A stretch of 64,000 bases of DNA from Paracoccus sp. DMF-8 (lineage in GTDB: Bacteria > Pseudomonadota > Alphaproteobacteria > Rhodobacterales > Rhodobacteraceae). The notes beneath the pieces are model-generated. The model saw only the letters and a list, made by a program, of their open reading frames with translations. It made no database searches and had not been told where the DNA came from. The position numbers and the translations under genes are program-made. Positions 1 to 9,579 of this stretch are shown here, piece by piece (within the stretch, counting starts at the first letter, position 1; each line of letters starts with the position of its first letter). Location: positions 186,001 to 250,000 of the forward strand of contig NZ_JARJHL010000003.1 in the NCBI RefSeq assembly GCF_029309835.1, read 5' to 3'.

Positions 1-1161
1 GTGGCGCGACAGGGCGGCGGCCAGTTGATCCTCGCCCTCGGCGGGCAAAAGCGAACAGGTCGCATAGACCAGCCGCCCGCCGGGTTTCAGCACATCCAGC
101 GCGTGATCCAGCAGATTCGCCTGCAATTCGACCAGCGCCGGGATGCCCGATCCGTCGCGGATCAGCGGCAGTTCGGGGTGGCGGCGGATCGTGCCGGTGG
201 CCGAACAGGGCGCGTCCAGCAAGATCGCGTCGGGGGCGGTTTCAGGGCGCCACTCCAGCGCATCGCCCGCGACCATCTGCGCGCGCAGCCCGCAGCGGGT
301 CAGGTTTTCGCCCACCCGTTCCAGACGCGCGGCCGAGATATCCAGCGCCGTGACCCGGCAGCCCGCCGCAGCAAGCTGCAAGGTCTTGCCCCCCGGCGCG
401 GCGCACAGATCGGCGACAACCTCGCCCGGTTGCGGGTTCAGGATCCGCGCCGCCATCGCCGCCGCTGCGTCCTGCACCCACCAGTCGCCCGCCTCATAGC
501 CCGGCAGCGCGCTGACCTGCGCACCCTGCGGCTGACGGAACGACCCGCCCGGCAGGGCCGCGCCCGGCGCCTCACGCCCCGGCTTGACGGTCAGGTCGAT
601 CGGCGCGCCGCGTTCATGCGCGGCCTCGATCGCCAGCGCGACATCGCCGCCCCAGGTCGCGGAAACCGGGTTGCGCAGCCATGCGGGCAGGTGCTGCGGC
701 GACAGGTCGCGCCATTCGCCCGCCATCCCCGACGCCCGGCGCAGCACGGCATTGACCATGCCAGCGGCCTCTTGCCCCTTGCGGCCCATGCTGCGGGCCA
801 GCGCGACACCGGCATAGACGACGCCATGCGGCGCCTCGTCCAGCGCCAGCATCTCGACCACGGCCAGACGCAGCAGCCAACGGATATCGGGACGCGGGCG
901 GCGCGACATCAGGGGGGCCAGCAGCGCATCGGCACGGTCGGCGCGGCGCAGCGTTTCCGCCGCCAGCCGCCTTGCCCGCGCCCGCCCCGCCGGGGGCAGC
1001 GGCCCGGCCACGGTCACCGCCTCGTCCAGCGTCGCGCCTTCGCCCACCGCCTGCAGCATCGCCAGCGCCGCCTGACGCACCTCGTCGGGGCGGTCGCCCC
1101 TTGGCCGATGCCTGCCCTGTCTTCGCTTGTCCAATCCGCGCCCCTTGCCTAGATTGTCCAC
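1..1161 (-). CDS. rsmB: 16S rRNA cytosine-C5 methyltransferase RsmB (partial, 3' end outside window)
   Basis: RsmB/Sun transfers a methyl group from SAM to C967 of 16S rRNA in the cytosol. The frame is open to the left edge and encodes about 387 residues, so only the extreme C-terminus is missing. An N-terminal NusB-like helical domain is followed by the Rossmann methyltransferase. I read the SAM-binding motif DLCAAPGGKT and both conserved cysteines of the m5C family, in DAPCSATGT and YATCSLLP. The start is taken as GTG at 1161, preceded at the right distance by an AAGGGA Shine-Dalgarno; an in-frame TTG 27 bases further in is an alternative. The gene diverges from the SDHAF4-like gene at 1189. 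Confidence 0.9.
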   Translation of the reverse strand, partial: MDNLGKGRGLDKRRQGRHRPRGDRPDEVRQAALAMLQAVGEGATLDEAVTVAGPLPPAGRARARRLAAETLRRADRADALLAPLMSRRPRPDIRWLLRLAVVEMLALDEAPHGVVYAGVALARSMGRKGQEAAGMVNAVLRRASGMAGEWRDLSPQHLPAWLRNPVSATWGGDVALAIEAAHERGAPIDLTVKPGREAPGAALPGGSFRQPQGAQVSALPGYEAGDWWVQDAAAAMAARILNPQPGEVVADLCAAPGGKTLQLAAAGCRVTALDISAARLERVGENLTRCGLRAQMVAGDALEWRPETAPDAILLDAPCSATGTIRRHPELPLIRDGSGIPALVELQANLLDHALDVLKPGGRLVYATCSLLPAEGEDQLAAALSRH

Positions 1162-1188
1162 ATCTATCCCTTTTCCAAGGAAATCGCC

Positions 1189-1377
1189 ATGACCGAACGC
1201 GCCATGACCGAACGCAAGGACCTGCCGCCTGCGGCGCAGCGCGCCCTTGCCGAAGCCGAAGAGCGGCGCCGGAACGCCGCGCCGCTGGACCTGCCGACAG
1301 AGCTGGGCGGACGCGACGGCCCCGAGCCGGTCCGCTACGGCGATTACGAACGCAAGGGGCTGGCCGTCGATTTCTGA
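1189..1377 (+). CDS. DUF1674 / SDHAF4-like succinate dehydrogenase assembly factor
   Basis: A 62-residue protein ending in GGRDGPEPVRYGDYERKG and then LAVDF, the signature of DUF1674, the bacterial relatives of mitochondrial SDHAF4, which protects the flavinated SdhA subunit during complex II assembly. It has no signal peptide and is charged throughout. AAGGA lies 8 bases before ATG 1189, which fixes that start even though the codons ATGACCGAACGC are repeated 15 bases later at 1204. It diverges from rsmB. Family assignment is confident; the SDH role is inferred from the eukaryotic homologue. Confidence 0.8.
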   Translation: MTERAMTERKDLPPAAQRALAEAEERRRNAAPLDLPTELGGRDGPEPVRYGDYERKGLAVDF

Positions 1378-1531
1378 CGGCCGGATTCTGATGGCCGGCG
1401 GGTCGTTGTTCGACCGGTTTCCCACGCATCTCACAGAAGCGTGACACGAAAGACGCGACCGTTTACCTGTCGTTTACCGTCCAGCCGCGAAGTTGACGCC
1501 ACGCACCGCCCCGACGAGAAAGATCGATATC

Positions 1532-2734
1532 ATGTCCGGCCGCATCCTGCCGAGGTGGCAAACAGCCGCTGTCCTTCTGTTGGCTCTGGCCGCTCAGGCG
1601 GCGGCGCAGGGCATGTTCGGGGGCGGATCGCGCGGCACGCCCGGTCCGCGCGAAGTCGGCGTGATGACCGTGTCGGATGAAAACGTGCCCTATACGGTGA
1701 CCCTGCCGGGCCGGGCCGTCGCCTATCAGGAAACCGGCATCCGCCCGCAGGTCGGCGGCGAAGTGCTTGAAATATCGTATGAACCCGGCCAACCCGTCGC
1801 GCAGGGTGAGGTGTTGTTCCGGCTGGACCCGGAAACGCTGTCGGCGGCCCTTGCCGCAGCCGAGGCATCCGTCGCGGGCGCCGAAGCCAGCCTGAGTTCG
1901 GCGCAGGCCACGGTGGAACGCTATCGCCGGCTGGAAGGTTCGGGCGTGACATCGGTCGACCGCTCGAATGCCGAAGTCGCGCTGGCGCAGGCGCAGGCCG
2001 AACTGAAAGCCGCCGAGGCCGCCCGCGACACCGCCCAGCTTTCCCTGAAGCGCACCGAAATCGTCAGCCCGATTCAGGGCATTCCCGATGTCGCCGCCGT
2101 CTCGGTCGGCGATCTGGTCACCGCGAACCAGTCCGAACTGCTGACGACGATCACCCAGCTTGATCCGATCTATGTCGATGTGAACGAATCCAGCGCGCGC
2201 CTGCTGCGCAACCGCGAAAGGGTGCAGGCCGGCAGCCTGCTGGTGAACGGCGAGGCAGGCACCCGCGTCATTCTGGAAACCGGAGAGGCCTATCAGGGCA
2301 CGGGCAGGCTGGTCTCGCCCGGCATCGCGGTATCGCCGACCACGGGGACGGTGCCGATCCGGCTGCAATTCGACAACCCCGACGGGATGATCCTGCCCGG
2401 CCAGTTCCTGCGCGTCGAAATGACCGTGGGCACCACCCGCGCCGTGCTGATCCCGCAGCGCGCGACACGCCGCGCGACCGACGGCACGCTGACCGCCTTT
2501 GTCGCGCGCGACGGCACCGCGCAACAGATCACCCTGACCGAATCGGGCAGCTATCGCGGCTCGTGGATCGTGACCCAGGGCATCACGGCGGGCGAGGAGG
2601 TCATTCTGGACGGGCTGGAAAACCTGCGCTCGGGCGCGGAAATTGCCACGGTTCCGGTGGCGCTGGATGCGCAGGGCGTGGTCAGACCCGCCGAAGCACC
2701 AGAAGCCAGCCCCCCCGCCGCGACGGCGGGCTGA
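1532..2734 (+). CDS. RND efflux periplasmic adaptor (AcrA/MexA family)
   Basis: Membrane-fusion protein of about 400 residues that links an inner-membrane RND pump to an outer-membrane TolC channel. The start is placed at ATG 1532 rather than an in-frame ATG at 1493, because translation from 1532 begins directly with a signal peptide (MSGRILPRWQ, hydrophobic LLLALAAQAAAQ). The mature part has the expected order: biotinyl-lipoyl half-motif, an Ala/Glu-rich alpha hairpin (about residues 110-180), the second lipoyl half (IVSPIQG), then beta-barrel and membrane-proximal domains. The pump gene follows 6 bases downstream, so the two are surely co-transcribed. No regulator is adjacent; the substrate cannot be told from sequence. 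Confidence 0.93.
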   Translation: MSGRILPRWQTAAVLLLALAAQAAAQGMFGGGSRGTPGPREVGVMTVSDENVPYTVTLPGRAVAYQETGIRPQVGGEVLEISYEPGQPVAQGEVLFRLDPETLSAALAAAEASVAGAEASLSSAQATVERYRRLEGSGVTSVDRSNAEVALAQAQAELKAAEAARDTAQLSLKRTEIVSPIQGIPDVAAVSVGDLVTANQSELLTTITQLDPIYVDVNESSARLLRNRERVQAGSLLVNGEAGTRVILETGEAYQGTGRLVSPGIAVSPTTGTVPIRLQFDNPDGMILPGQFLRVEMTVGTTRAVLIPQRATRRATDGTLTAFVARDGTAQQITLTESGSYRGSWIVTQGITAGEEVILDGLENLRSGAEIATVPVALDAQGVVRPAEAPEASPPAATAG

Positions 2735-2740
2735 CCCGGA

Positions 2741-5700
2741 ATGGCGCAGTTTTTCATCCACCGCCCCGTCTTTGCCTGGGTTCTGGCCATCGTCACCATG
2801 CTGGCGGGGGGCTTTTCGATCCTGACCCTGCCGGTGTCGCAATATCCCGACATCGCGCCCACGACGATCCGCATCAGCGCCAATTATTCGGGTGCGACCG
2901 CGCAGGCGGTGCAGAATTCGGTGACGAAACCCATCGAGGATTCGCTGACCGGGCTGGACGGGCTGTTATATACCGTTTCGTCATCCGCCACCGGGCGTTC
3001 GACCCTGACCCTGACCTTCGACGATTCCGTCACCCCCGTCGATGCGCTGAACGAAGTCCAGTCCAAGGTCCGCTCGGTCGAGGGGCGCCTGCCCTCTCCG
3101 GTGCAGACCGACGGGGTGCGGATTTCGCGGTCCAGCACCTCGATCCTGATGGTGGCGGCGCTGGTTTCGACCGAAAACCGCCACAGCCGGATCGAATTGG
3201 GCAACCTCATCGAAGAGGTGATCGAAGGTCCCGTCAAGCGGGTCGAGGGCGTGGGCGAGGTCAACGTCTTTGGTTCCGGCTATGCGATGCGGATCTGGCT
3301 GGACCCACTGCGGCTGGCGCAGTTCCAACTGACGCCATCCGACATCACATCCGCCGTCGCGGCGCAAAACACCACCGTATCGGTAGGCAGCCTTGGCAGT
3401 CAGCCCGTCACCGAGGGCCAGCAGTTCACCGCGACGATCACCGCGCAAAGCCAGCTGACCTCGGTCGATGATTTCCGCAACATCCTGCTGAAAACCGGCA
3501 CGGATGGGGCGACGGTCCGGCTTGGCGACGTGGCCGAGGTCGAAATCGGGCAGGAAAGCTATGGCGCGGATTCGCGCTTCAACGGCAACAGCGCATCGGG
3601 TTTTCGCGTCAGCCTGGCCAATGGCGCCAATGCCGTCGATACCGCCGCGGGCGTCCGCGCGGTGCTGGAAAACCTGAAATCATCCCTGCCCGACGGGCTG
3701 GAGGTTCAGATCGCCTATGACACCGCCCCCTTTGTCGAGCTGTCGATCGAAAAAGTCTATCACACCCTGATCGAGGCCATCGTCCTGGTCTTTCTGGTCA
3801 TCCTGATTTTCCTGCAGAACTGGCGCGCGACCCTGATCCCGATCATCGCCGTGCCGGTCGTGTTGCTGGGCACCTTCGGGATGCTGGCGGCGCTTGGCTA
3901 TTCGATCAACACGCTGACCATGTTCGCGATGGTGCTGGCCATCGGGCTGTTGGTCGATGACGCCATCGTCGTGGTCGAAAACGTCGAGCGCGTCATGACC
4001 GAAGAAGGCCTTGGCCCGGTCGAGGCGACCGAGAAAAGCATGAAGCAGATTTCCGGCGCGCTGATCGGCATCGCGCTGGTCCTGTCGGCGGTCTTTGTGC
4101 CGATGGCCTTCATGCCGGGATCGACCGGGGTGGTTTACCGGCAGTTTTCGGTGACGATCATCACCGCCATGGTGCTGTCGCTGTTCGTCGCGCTGATCCT
4201 GACGCCCGCAATGTGCGCATCCATGCTGCGCCAGTCGCATGGCCCGGCCCGTTTCGCCCCCGCGCGCTGGTTCAACGCGGCGTTCGAGCGGGCGACGAAC
4301 GGCTACGGCGCGACCGTCGCGCGGACGTTGCGCAGGCCCTTTGTCGTCATGGTCGCGCTGGCGATCATCAGCTTCGGGGTTTACGATCTGTTTGCGCGCA
4401 TGACCTCCAGCTTCTTGCCGGCCGAGGATCAGGGCGTGTTGCAGGTCCAGATCAACCTGTCCGAAGGCACGACCAGCCAGCAGACCGCCGCCGTCGCCGC
4501 CGAAATCGAGGATTACCTGCTGAACGACGAATCCGACACGGTCGAAGGCGTGCTGGCAACGCTTGGCTGGAACTTTGCCGGATCGTCGCAGGCGCGCGGG
4601 CTGATGTTCGTCAAGCTGCGCGATTTCGCCGAACGCAAGGGCGCTGACCAGTCCGCACGGGCGCTGGCCGCGCGGGCCAATGCGAAATTCGGCAGTCACC
4701 GCGCCGGGCGGATCATGTTCCTGCAACCGCCCGCGATTCCGGGTCTGGGCAATTCGTCAGGCTTCAGCATGTATCTGCTGGATCAGGCCGGCAATGGCCG
4801 CGAGGCGCTGACACAGGCTTCGGAACAGTTGGAGCAGATCGCGACCAGCGATGCCCGCCTGCAAAACGTCGAGGCGCGCGGCACCGATGACGACGCTGCG
4901 CTGAAAATCGACATCGACCAGCAAAAGGCCGAAAGTTTCGGCGTCCGCGTGGCCGAGGTGAACGCCATGCTGTCGACGATCTTTGCCGGGACCGAGGTGA
5001 ACGACTTTGCCCTTGGCGCGCAACTGCGCCCGGTCATCGTCCAGAGCGGCGCCGAAAACCGCATGCAGCCCGAGGATGTGGAAAAATGGTATGCCCGCAA
5101 TTCCGGGGGCGAAATGGTGCCGTTTTCCGCCTTCATGGCGACGCGGTGGGAACCGGTCGATCCGCGCCTGCAACGTATCGACGCCATCGACGCCATCGAG
5201 TTTTCGGGCCAGCCAAGCGAAAGCGCCAGTTCCGGCACCGCCATGGCCGCGATGGAGGAACTGGTTTCCGACATGCCCGGCTATGGCATCGCCTGGACCG
5301 AACTGTCCTATCAGGAACGCCAGTCGGGCAATCAGGCGCCCTTTCTGTATGCGCTGTCGGTGCTGGTCGTCTTTCTGTGCCTGGCCGCGCTGTATGAAAG
5401 CTGGTCGATCCCGTTTTCGGTGATGCTGGCCGTTCCGGTCGGTGTCCTGGGCGCGGTCATCGCGGCGCTGACATTCGGTCAGGCCAATGACGTCTATTTC
5501 AAGGTCGGCATCCTGACCACCATCGGCCTTGCCGCCAAGAACGCCATCCTGATCGTCGAATTCGCCCGCGATCTGGAAGATCGTGGCCGCGAAACCATCG
5601 CCGCCGCCATAGAGGCCGCGCGGCTGCGGCTGCGCCCGATCCTGATGACCTCGCTGGCCTTTATCCTGGGCGTGACGCCTTTGGCGATTGCCACCGGCGC

Positions 5701-5881
5701 CGGTGCCGCCGCGCAGAACGCCATCGGCATCGGGGTGATGGGCGGCATGATCGCTGCCACCTTCCTTGGGATTTTCCTGGTGCCCGGCTTTTATGTGGTG
5801 ATCCGCCGCCTGACCACGCGACGCGGCGGCAAGGGCCGCAGCAAGGACAGCGGCATGAGCCCGACCGGGCCACAGGTCTGA
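2741..5881 (+). CDS. RND multidrug efflux permease (AcrB/MexB, HAE1 family)
   Basis: Proton-driven inner-membrane pump of 1046 residues, the normal length of the HAE1 family. It starts with the typical MAQFFIHRPVFAWVLAI helix. Two large periplasmic loops (about 30-335 and 560-870) separate the twelve expected membrane helices. The proton-relay pair is present as Asp406-Asp407 in GLLVDDAIVVVENV, and the partner lysine as Lys933 in GLAAKNAILIVEF. It lies 6 bases behind its adaptor. No outer-membrane component is in the same operon; the TolC at 7316 is the obvious candidate partner. Substrates are unknown. Confidence 0.95.
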   Translation: MAQFFIHRPVFAWVLAIVTMLAGGFSILTLPVSQYPDIAPTTIRISANYSGATAQAVQNSVTKPIEDSLTGLDGLLYTVSSSATGRSTLTLTFDDSVTPVDALNEVQSKVRSVEGRLPSPVQTDGVRISRSSTSILMVAALVSTENRHSRIELGNLIEEVIEGPVKRVEGVGEVNVFGSGYAMRIWLDPLRLAQFQLTPSDITSAVAAQNTTVSVGSLGSQPVTEGQQFTATITAQSQLTSVDDFRNILLKTGTDGATVRLGDVAEVEIGQESYGADSRFNGNSASGFRVSLANGANAVDTAAGVRAVLENLKSSLPDGLEVQIAYDTAPFVELSIEKVYHTLIEAIVLVFLVILIFLQNWRATLIPIIAVPVVLLGTFGMLAALGYSINTLTMFAMVLAIGLLVDDAIVVVENVERVMTEEGLGPVEATEKSMKQISGALIGIALVLSAVFVPMAFMPGSTGVVYRQFSVTIITAMVLSLFVALILTPAMCASMLRQSHGPARFAPARWFNAAFERATNGYGATVARTLRRPFVVMVALAIISFGVYDLFARMTSSFLPAEDQGVLQVQINLSEGTTSQQTAAVAAEIEDYLLNDESDTVEGVLATLGWNFAGSSQARGLMFVKLRDFAERKGADQSARALAARANAKFGSHRAGRIMFLQPPAIPGLGNSSGFSMYLLDQAGNGREALTQASEQLEQIATSDARLQNVEARGTDDDAALKIDIDQQKAESFGVRVAEVNAMLSTIFAGTEVNDFALGAQLRPVIVQSGAENRMQPEDVEKWYARNSGGEMVPFSAFMATRWEPVDPRLQRIDAIDAIEFSGQPSESASSGTAMAAMEELVSDMPGYGIAWTELSYQERQSGNQAPFLYALSVLVVFLCLAALYESWSIPFSVMLAVPVGVLGAVIAALTFGQANDVYFKVGILTTIGLAAKNAILIVEFARDLEDRGRETIAAAIEAARLRLRPILMTSLAFILGVTPLAIATGAGAAAQNAIGIGVMGGMIAATFLGIFLVPGFYVVIRRLTTRRGGKGRSKDSGMSPTGPQV

Positions 5882-6029
5882 TCCGGGTGGCGATCCGGGT
5901 TGCCTGCGGTTCGGCACAGGCGGGCGCCCATGCCGCGACTGCCCGGCCCGACCCGGCGGGACACGCGCCATTCACTTGACCGGGGCATCCGCATAGGATC
6001 GCGCCCGAACCGAAAGACAAGGGACCAGC

Positions 6030-6449
6030 ATGGACCAGCCAGACCTGCGTGCAACCGCCGCCGACACTCAGCCCGAATTCGCCAACATGCTGGGAATCCG
6101 CGTGATTTCCGCAACCGCCGACGAAGTTGTCACCGAAATGCCCGTCACCGTTTCGCTGTCGAACCGCAACGGCGTGCTGCATGGCGGCGCGATCATGGGG
6201 CTGGCCGACAACACCGGCGGCACGGCAGCCGCGATCAATCTGCGGCAGGGCATGGCGACCACCACCATCGAAAGCAAGACGAACTTCCTGCGCCCGATCC
6301 GCATCGGAGACACCGCCCGCGCCACCGCGATTGCGCTGCACAAGGGCCGCAAGACCGAAATCTGGCAGACCACGATCCGGCGCGGCGACGGCAAGGTGGC
6401 GGCAATCGTCACCCAGACCCAGATGACACTGGAATGGCAGGAGGGTTGA
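6030..6449 (+). CDS. PaaI-type hotdog-fold thioesterase
   Basis: A 139-residue single hotdog domain of the PaaI/4HBT superfamily, which hydrolyses acyl-CoA thioesters in the cytosol. The family core is visible: the [17 protein letters not shown] helix, where the Asp is the usual catalytic acid, and the later strand [13 protein letters not shown]. It ends in the usual MTLEWQ-type strand. It stands alone, 148 bases after the RND pump and on the same strand, with no obvious operon partner, so the substrate is unknown. Confidence 0.85.
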   Translation: MDQPDLRATAADTQPEFANMLGIRVISATADEVVTEMPVTVSLSNRNGVLHGGAIMGLADNTGGTAAAINLRQGMATTTIESKTNFLRPIRIGDTARATAIALHKGRKTEIWQTTIRRGDGKVAAIVTQTQMTLEWQEG

Positions 6450-6639
6450 TTGCGCCCGCGAATCGGTCCGGCAACACCGCTTTCCAGCACCCGGCGGATT
6501 TCTGTCCAACCGTTCGGCAATCGGCGAAAAAGAGCCGTCACAATCGCCGACAGCCGTGATTTCCACGCCTTCCCGCCGTTGCCGATCCGCGATTTTCGTG
6601 GCAATAGGATGCAAAAGCAAACCAGAGCAGGGCATGCCA

Positions 6640-7293
6640 ATGACTGACTTCGCGCAGCGGCGGACCATGATGGTCGACACTCAGGTCCGACCCAATGATG
6701 TGACCAGCTATCCGGTCATCGAAGCCATGCTGAACATCCCGCGCGAGGCATTCGTCCCCGAAACCATGCGCGACGTCGCCTATGTCGGCGAAAACATCGC
6801 CATCGGCCACGGCCGCGAATTGCTGGCACCGCGCACCATCGGCCTGATCCTTGAAACGCTGGAACTGAAAAACTCGGATCTGGTTCTGGATGTCGGCTGT
6901 GGCTATGGCTACGCCTCTGCCTGCGCCGCCCGCGTGGCCGAGGCCGTGGTCGCCATCGACGACATCCCCGATTTCGCGACCGAGGCGCAGCAGCGCCTGA
7001 CCGATCAGGGCATCTTCAACGTCGCCGTCGCGCAGGCCCGCCTGACCGAAGGCTGGCCCGGCCAGGGCCCCTATGACGCGATGATGATCGGCGGCGCGAT
7101 CGAGGTTTTCCCCGACAGCGTGGCCGACCAGCTGCGCGAAGGCGGGCGTATCGTCGCGATCTTCAAGGAAAGCAACCTTGGCACTGCCCGCATCGGCCGC
7201 AAGATCGACGGCCGCATCAACTGGCGTCTTGCCTTCAACGCATTCGCCCCTGTGCTGCCAGAGTTTTCACACGTCCCGGGCTTTGCCCTTTGA
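6640..7293 (+). CDS. Protein-L-isoaspartate methyltransferase family protein (PIMT-like)
   Basis: A 217-residue SAM-dependent methyltransferase of the Pcm family. It has the family's N-terminal helical part ([20 protein letters not shown]) and SAM motif I as [16 protein letters not shown]. The start at ATG 6640 is chosen because homologues begin with MTDFAQ; an ATG six bases upstream and a longer frame from 6556 also exist. This is the divergent copy that in alphaproteobacteria commonly sits directly before tolC, as here (22 bases). A canonical pcm is at 10708-11409, so this one may have another role. The lack of the usual isoaspartyl-binding context makes real isoaspartate repair doubtful. 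Confidence 0.8.
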   Translation: MTDFAQRRTMMVDTQVRPNDVTSYPVIEAMLNIPREAFVPETMRDVAYVGENIAIGHGRELLAPRTIGLILETLELKNSDLVLDVGCGYGYASACAARVAEAVVAIDDIPDFATEAQQRLTDQGIFNVAVAQARLTEGWPGQGPYDAMMIGGAIEVFPDSVADQLREGGRIVAIFKESNLGTARIGRKIDGRINWRLAFNAFAPVLPEFSHVPGFAL

Positions 7294-7315
7294 CGGCCAT
7301 CAAAAGGTGATCCCG

Positions 7316-8731
7316 ATGATCCGCAAGAAACTGGCCGCGCTGCGCACGCCCCTGATCGCGGCGCTGATGGCTGGCGCCACCGCTTTGCCCGTCATGGCTG
7401 AATCGCTGGCCGATACGATGGTGTCGGCCTATCGCCACTCGGCCCTTCTGGACCAGAACCGCGCCGTGCTGCGCGCCGCCGACGAAGATGTCGCGGCCGC
7501 CATGGCCGCGCTGCGCCCGGTCATCAGCTGGGTTGCCGAACATAGCTATCGCAACACCGAAGGCTATGACTCGCGCACGACCTCGCTGAATCTGCAGGCG
7601 CAGGTGACGCTGTATGACTTTGGCCGCAGCCAGTTCGCCATCGACATGGCCAAGGAAACCGTGCTGGCGACCCGCGCCGCGCTGGTCGGCGTCGAACAGG
7701 ACGTGCTGCTCAGCGCGGTGCAGGTCTATCTGGACGTGCGCAGTTCGCGCGAACAGGTCGAGCTGCAGGAAAACTCGGTCCGGCTGCTGTCCGAAGAACA
7801 GCAGGCCGCATCCGACCGCTATGAGGTCGGCGAAATCACCCAGACCGACGTGTCGCTGGCCGATGCCGCGCTGGCCGCGGCGCGGGCGGGGCTTGCCTCG
7901 GCGCAGGGCACGCTGGAAATCTCGGCCGAGAATTTCATGATGGTGACCGGCCACAAGCCCGGCGCCCTTTCGGCACCGCCGCCGACGCCCCGCCTGCCCG
8001 CTTCGGTCGACGAGGCGCGGGCGATCGCACAGCGTTCGCACCCGCTGATCAAGCAGGCACAGCGCACCGCCGCCGCCGCAGAGCTGCGCGTCGGGGCCGC
8101 CGCCGCGGAACGCAACCCGACCATCACCGGCACGCTCGGGGTTGGCAGTTCGCGCGGGAATTCGATGCAGGGCAACGCCCTGACCGGCTATCGCGACGTG
8201 AACGAAACGACCGATTCCGGCAGCGCCTCGATCAGCATGCAGCAGACGCTGTATTCCGGTGGCCGCCTGCCTGCGGCCCATCGCAAGGCGATGGCCAATC
8301 GCGATTCGGCGCGGGCTGACCTTTTGAACACCTCGCGGCAGGTCAGTCAGGCGGTGGGCACGGCCTGGGCGGGAATCGACGTGGCGCGCGCGCAGATCCG
8401 GTCGATCGACGAACAGATCGTTGCGGCACAGCAGGCATATAACGGTGTTCGCGAAGAGGCGACGCTTGGCGCACGCACCACGCTGGACGTTCTGGACGCC
8501 GAACAGAACCTGCTCGAAGCCCGCGCGGACAAGATTTCCGCAGAGGCCGAACTGCAGTTAGCACATTATCAACTTTTGTCCGCTATGGGTTTGTTGACGG
8601 TAGAAAACCTTCAACTGGGAATTCCGACCTATGACCCATCGGCCTATTACAACGCAGTTCGCAACGCCCCCTACACCAGCAATCAGGGCCAAAGCCTTGA
8701 TCGCGTTCTTCGGGCGATCGGTCGGGAATAA
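7316..8731 (+). CDS. tolC: TolC family outer-membrane channel
   Basis: Outer-membrane efflux/type I secretion channel of about 471 residues. A signal peptide (MIRKKLAALRTPLIAALMAG ending near VMA) precedes two OEP repeats made of long coiled helices with beta strands between them. Typical phrases are LYDFGRSQ and TLYSGGR, one per repeat, and the second helix pair ends in TLDVLDAEQNLLEA. The start is ATG 7316, with AAAAGG upstream; the frame runs open further upstream but lacks a signal sequence there. It is probably shared by the RND pump at 1532-5881 and by type I exporters. The last stretch (SAYYNAVRNAPY onward) is the usual variable tail. Confidence 0.95.
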   Translation: MIRKKLAALRTPLIAALMAGATALPVMAESLADTMVSAYRHSALLDQNRAVLRAADEDVAAAMAALRPVISWVAEHSYRNTEGYDSRTTSLNLQAQVTLYDFGRSQFAIDMAKETVLATRAALVGVEQDVLLSAVQVYLDVRSSREQVELQENSVRLLSEEQQAASDRYEVGEITQTDVSLADAALAAARAGLASAQGTLEISAENFMMVTGHKPGALSAPPPTPRLPASVDEARAIAQRSHPLIKQAQRTAAAAELRVGAAAAERNPTITGTLGVGSSRGNSMQGNALTGYRDVNETTDSGSASISMQQTLYSGGRLPAAHRKAMANRDSARADLLNTSRQVSQAVGTAWAGIDVARAQIRSIDEQIVAAQQAYNGVREEATLGARTTLDVLDAEQNLLEARADKISAEAELQLAHYQLLSAMGLLTVENLQLGIPTYDPSAYYNAVRNAPYTSNQGQSLDRVLRAIGRE

Positions 8732-8778
8732 GTCTCTCCCGATCCTGAACATCCGCCCTGTGGCGGGGGCTGGTCGCC

Positions 8779-9453
8779 ATGGCTGACCTTGCCCGCCACA
8801 GCGCATCCCCCTCCGGTTCCGATAATATCGGCGATGTGCTGGCCTCGATCCGCCGCCTGATCGCGCAAGACGAAGCCAACGGCCTTTCGGACACCACCGC
8901 CCGCCGCCTTGGCGCGCTGCATCAGCGCGGCGACGCGGCCCCGGTCACGGACCTGCGCCTCACCCAATCGACAGGTGCAGAGGACGCGCCCCTTGTCCTT
9001 GGCGGTGACGATTTCATCGGGCCCGTCCAGCAGACCCTCTCGGCACCGCAGGTGGCAGCAGAACCGCCGCAAACCGAAGTCGAAACGCCCGGGATGGAAC
9101 CCTGCGGATCCATCCCGCCCGTCGCCCATGCCGGGACGCAAGAGCAGGCAGAACCGGCAACCCCCGAAGAAACTCTCACCACCATTCACGAGCAGGTTGA
9201 TACCATGATCCAACAAGCCCAGGCCACCGCCCCGACCCAGCTTCACCCCGCCATCGCCACCGAAGAGCCGCGCAACCTGTTCCTGATGGAAGAGGAGGAA
9301 TTCGTCATGCCCGACACGCCCCTGCGCGGCATGATCCGTGAAACGCTGGTGCAGGAACTGCAGGGCGAATTCGGCGACCAGTTCAGCCGCAAACTGCGCA
9401 ATCTGGTCCGCGCGGAAATCGCCATGGCCCTGAAAGAGGCGATCAAGGGCTGA
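8779..9453 (+). CDS. PopZ/DUF2497-like acidic protein
   Basis: A 224-residue protein built like PopZ, the alphaproteobacterial pole-organising scaffold. It has a short N-terminal helix (GDVLASIRRLIAQDE), a long Pro/Glu/Thr-rich acidic linker with no predicted structure (about 40-165), and a C-terminal helical domain (LRGMIRETLVQELQGEFGDQ, then FSRKLRNLVRAEIAMALKEA) suited to oligomerisation. No signal peptide or membrane helix. It follows tolC by 47 bases. The resemblance is one of architecture and the N-terminal helix rather than strong identity, so the function is an inference; related Rhodobacterales proteins are usually called hypothetical. Confidence 0.5.
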   Translation: MADLARHSASPSGSDNIGDVLASIRRLIAQDEANGLSDTTARRLGALHQRGDAAPVTDLRLTQSTGAEDAPLVLGGDDFIGPVQQTLSAPQVAAEPPQTEVETPGMEPCGSIPPVAHAGTQEQAEPATPEETLTTIHEQVDTMIQQAQATAPTQLHPAIATEEPRNLFLMEEEEFVMPDTPLRGMIRETLVQELQGEFGDQFSRKLRNLVRAEIAMALKEAIKG

Positions 9454-9472
9454 ACAGCCGGAAACGAGCCGC

Positions 9473-9499
9473 CCTGATGCGCGGGTTTTGCGCGTCAGG
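9473..9499. terminator. Hairpin between convergent genes
   Basis: A 10-bp stem (CCTGATGCGC paired with GCGCGTCAGG, one G-U pair) around a 7-base loop ggggttt-like, between the PopZ-like gene and the convergent nlpD. There is no run of T after it on either strand, so termination efficiency is uncertain. Confidence 0.4.
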
Positions 9500-9579
9500 C
9501 CCGGTCAGGCAATGCGCGGCCGGGCCCCCTGCCGTTCCCGACCTGAAAGCTGACCGGACCCATTCGCCGGAAAGCCGCG

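Noticed and set aside
1-1152. A 383-codon plus-strand frame
   Set aside because: Antisense to rsmB, whose motifs are unmistakable.
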